Shown here: positions 32,670 through 34,475 of the stretch, piece by piece
Position numbering within the stretch: position 1 is the stretch's first letter
Layout: every line of letters starts with the position of its first letter
Assembly: GCA_019310725.1 (NCBI GenBank)
Contig: JAFDDT010000032.1
Coordinates: 1 to 34,475, forward strand
Direction of reading: 5' to 3'
Source of the DNA: Deltaproteobacteria bacterium
Lineage (GTDB): Bacteria; Desulfobacterota; DSM-4660; Desulfatiglandales; B25-G16
DNA length: 34,475 nt
Translations under genes and position numbers: made by a program
The notes under the pieces: model-generated
Databases searched by the model: none
What the model saw: only the letters and a program-made list of their open reading frames with translations
What the model was told of the DNA's origin: nothing

Positions 32670-33460
32670 TCCTTAGGGGGGTATTCTTCAGGTATGAGCA
32701 ACAATGGTGTCTGAGAGGGATCGACTTTGAGCTCAGAAAGGGTGAGATCTTAGGGCTGATAGGTCCCAATGGTTCAGGCAAGAGCACCTTGCTCAGGATT
32801 ATCGATGGAGTTCTGAAGATACCCAAGGGAGAGATTCTCCTCCGGAATAAGCCACTCTCCACGTATAAGAGGGGTGACATTGCGCGGCAGATAGCCATGG
32901 TGCCCCAGGAGTCGACCTTTAGATTCCCCTTTTCCGTGTTTGAAGTGGTGCTCATGGGCCGTTTTCCTCATCTCGGATTATTTCCTTTTGAGGGGAAAGA
33001 GGATGTGAAAATAGCACAACAATCTATGCTGCTCACCCACACGCTTGACCTGGCCAAGCGCTCCATAAACGAACTGTCGGGTGGAGAGAAACAGCGGGTG
33101 CTCATTGCCAGAGCATTGACCCAGAGGGCTCATATAATCTTGCTGGATGAACCAACTTCGTTCCTCGACATACGGCATAAGGTAGAGATATTCGATCTCA
33201 TTTCATCTCTAACTCTCACACAAGGGCTAAGCGTAATCATTGTTTCCCATGATATCAGCCTTGCCGCACAATACTGCCACAGGATGCTCCTTTTGGATAA
33301 GGGAGGTGTCTATAAGATTGGTGAGCCTGCTGAGGTGATAACTGCTGACACTATAAGCACCGTATATGAGTGCCCGGTACTCGTTGACAAAAACCCGATC
33401 AGTAACACCCCTCGCCTCACGATTCTTTCAAGGAAGGGAGAGGGCAGGGTCACGTCATAG
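32654..33460 (+). CDS. btuD: Cobalamin ABC transporter ATP-binding protein BtuD
   Basis: A 268-residue ATPase of the FecE/BtuD class. It has Walker A GPNGSGKST (37-45), Q-loop VPQES (Gln85), signature LSGGEKQR (141-148), Walker B IILLDEP (161-167) and the switch His in VSHD (His199). The GTG start has AGAGAGG six bases upstream and overlaps btuC by 16 nt. The last three codons and stop (V-T-S-stop) lie within a dispersed 75-nt repeat, so the original C-terminus may have been altered by its insertion. The extra C-terminal tail after SNTPRLTILSRKGEG is not conserved in the family as I know it. Confidence 0.93.
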   Translation: MDPELILRGVFFRYEQQWCLRGIDFELRKGEILGLIGPNGSGKSTLLRIIDGVLKIPKGEILLRNKPLSTYKRGDIARQIAMVPQESTFRFPFSVFEVVLMGRFPHLGLFPFEGKEDVKIAQQSMLLTHTLDLAKRSINELSGGEKQRVLIARALTQRAHIILLDEPTSFLDIRHKVEIFDLISSLTLTQGLSVIIVSHDISLAAQYCHRMLLLDKGGVYKIGEPAEVITADTISTVYECPVLVDKNPISNTPRLTILSRKGEGRVTS

Positions 33461-33526
33461 TGAAACCTAATCTATTGATTTTTAAGCTTTTTGCAGGGTA
33501 TGGGTATCTTTTTTTTGGATTATGCC
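33449..33526 (+). repeat. 75-nt dispersed repeat, copy 2 overlapping btuD stop
   Basis: Matches the reverse complement of 23239-23313 over its whole length at roughly 90% by eye. It begins at the last codons of btuD, so its CATAG supplies the stop codon. No coding capacity and no clear internal hairpin is visible. Confidence 0.9.
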
Positions 33527-33553
33527 CTGTGACATGGCCCCTTACTGGGTCGA

Positions 33554-33619
33554 TTCAAAATGGTTTATTGAGCCATAAGCCTTAGAATCATAGGCTCCAT
33601 CTATATAAACCATTTTGAA
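33554..33619. repeat. 15-bp perfect inverted repeat between btuD and exbB
   Basis: TTCAAAATGGTTTAT (33554-33568) is the exact reverse complement of ATAAACCATTTTGAA (33605-33619). Inside is a second short pair, GAGCC with GGCTC. The whole 66 nt could fold as one long hairpin, or mark a small inverted-repeat element. No T-tract follows, so terminator function is doubtful. Confidence 0.85.
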
Positions 33620-33637
33620 ACGCCCACTCATCTGACC

Positions 33638-33658
33638 TTACCCTGAGGGAGAGGGTAA
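33638..33658 (+). promoter_or_regulatory. Stem-loop just before the exbB ribosome binding site
   Basis: TTACCCT and AGGGTAA form a 7-bp stem around GAGGGAG, immediately 5' of the strong AAGGAG site of exbB. It may affect translation of exbB. The CCCTGAGGGAGAGGG core is a frequently seen dispersed sequence in proteobacteria. Confidence 0.45.
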
Positions 33659-33670
33659 AAAGGAGATGAT

Positions 33671-34315
33671 ATGATTGATGTATTTCTTAAAGGTGGTCCC
33701 ATAATGTATCCCCTTTTGATATGCTCAATAATTGCCCTCACGGTGATTATTGAGCGGATGATATTCTGGATAGTCGAGGATCATAGGAGGGACCAAGCCC
33801 TGGTCAACGATGTTCTATCGTTGGCCGAGAGAGGCGATTGGGAAACGGTAAGGACAAGCATCGGAGATTCAAAGGATTTTGCAGTGAGGATTCTGGTAGC
33901 AGGGATCCTTCATAAGGAATTTAGCATGGCAAAGGCAATGGAGACGGCTGCTACGGATGAGATAGATAGGATGCGGCGGCATCTTCCCATCTTGGATACC
34001 ATAATAACCATTTCTCCCTTGCTGGGTATCTTTGGAACGGTAATAGGGATCATTCTCTCCTTTGAAATACTCGGAAGCGCAGGAATCGAGGAGCCACAGG
34101 CGGTAACAGCAGGGATTGCTCAGGCCCTCATAACAACCGCATCTGGATTGGGTATCGCCATTCTTTCACTGTTTCCCTATAACTATTTCAATTCCCGTGT
34201 AGAAAAGGCAGCAGCATCCATAGAAAAATACGCTACCAGTTTGGAGATAGTGTACGAGAAACTGAATCAGTCGAGCAATAACAGGGAAAAAGAGGAAATA
34301 GTTGATGAAGGTTAA
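33671..34315 (+). CDS. exbB: MotA/TolQ/ExbB proton channel protein
   Basis: Inner-membrane proton channel subunit that energises TonB- or Tol-dependent work at the outer membrane. The 214 residues have three hydrophobic helices: GGPIMYPLLICSIIALTVII near the N-terminus, then DTIITISPLLGIFGTVIGII and GIAQALITTASGLGIAILSL. The last two are the ExbB/TolQ family signature. The start has AAGGAG seven bases upstream. It overlaps exbD by 11 nt. Position next to B12 importer genes suggests TonB-linked uptake rather than the Tol system, but TolQ cannot be excluded. Confidence 0.92.
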   Translation: MIDVFLKGGPIMYPLLICSIIALTVIIERMIFWIVEDHRRDQALVNDVLSLAERGDWETVRTSIGDSKDFAVRILVAGILHKEFSMAKAMETAATDEIDRMRRHLPILDTIITISPLLGIFGTVIGIILSFEILGSAGIEEPQAVTAGIAQALITTASGLGIAILSLFPYNYFNSRVEKAAASIEKYATSLEIVYEKLNQSSNNREKEEIVDEG

Positions 34316-34475
34316 TCTTGGACCGCGGAGAAGGGCCCGGATAGAGATTCTCCCGCTCATCGATATCGTTTTTCTTCTGCTTGTCTTTTTTATCTATGCA
34401 ATGCTCTCTATGGCGGTTCACCGTGGCGTACCTGTAATCCTTCCCACTTCTTCATCTGCCAGGATAGAAAGGGAA
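34305..34475 (+). CDS. exbD: ExbD/TolR-family protein, 3'-truncated by window edge
   Basis: The first 57 residues are visible. A short basic N-terminus (MKVNLGPRRRARIEIL) is followed by a single transmembrane helix containing PLIDIVFLLLVFFIYAMLSM, the ExbD/TolR signature with its conserved proton-carrying Asp (PLID). The ATG lies in the exbB 3' end with AGAGGA eight bases upstream, so translation is coupled and the two subunits form one proton channel. Roughly 70-90 residues of a normal ExbD are beyond the edge. Confidence 0.92.
   Translation, partial: MKVNLGPRRRARIEILPLIDIVFLLLVFFIYAMLSMAVHRGVPVILPTSSSARIERE

Noticed and set aside
1-34475. tRNA or rRNA genes
   Set aside because: No cloverleaf with a GTTCGA-type T arm in proper context and no rRNA segments were recognised on either strand by eye; a covariance scan could not be run.

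Overview
The window comes from a Gram-negative bacterium. It encodes an outer-membrane LPS-insertion protein (LptD), a complete type II secretion system (T2SS) core with an outer-membrane secretin, and TonB-style energy transducers. Base composition is moderate by eye. The T2SS gene set (a GspA/ExeA ATPase with a peptidoglycan-binding tail, a GspN of the T2SSN type, GspL of the PilM/PilN type) and the many palindromic intergenic repeats suggest an anaerobic member of the Desulfobacterota (former Deltaproteobacteria). That placement is inference; the window holds no rRNA or other decisive marker.

Layout. Bases 1-1311 (+) hold the 3' three quarters of urocanate hydratase (hutU), followed by a methyltransferase on the minus strand (1443-2144). 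From 18497 down to 2276 everything lies on the minus strand as one long T2SS locus, read as gspF-G-H-I-(JK fusion)-L-M-N-C-A-(GspB-like TPR protein)-D-E-yidD-TPR membrane protein. A good sigma70-type promoter overlapped by an 11-bp inverted repeat lies upstream of gspF. A decayed piece of a phosphoenolpyruvate-hydrolase-like TIM-barrel gene sits just beyond it. No prepilin peptidase (gspO) gene is present.

From 19506 the plus strand carries a radical SAM protein, a mannose-1-phosphate guanylyltransferase and a phosphomannomutase/phosphoglucomutase (together the GDP-mannose route), then folC and lptD. lptD converges on lgt (minus, 4-bp overlap). Next come an RlmD/RumA-type 23S rRNA uracil methyltransferase and rpsU. 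A cobalamin riboswitch, with a visible terminator and a competing antiterminator, precedes btuF-btuC-btuD (vitamin B12 ABC importer). The window ends with exbB and the start of exbD, which probably energise outer-membrane uptake of the same or similar ligands.

The most unusual points are: (1) GspJ and GspK fused into one 523-residue protein with the GspK transmembrane leader missing; (2) a heptanucleotide tandem repeat inside the gspH leader coding region, where a change of one unit would shift the frame; (3) a GspB-like protein whose periplasmic part is TPR; (4) a membrane-anchored YidD translationally coupled to gspE and followed by a TPR/hairpin-membrane protein; (5) the riboswitch with an enlarged peripheral arm; (6) several families of palindromic or dispersed intergenic repeats, including a 75-nt element whose second copy supplies the btuD stop codon.
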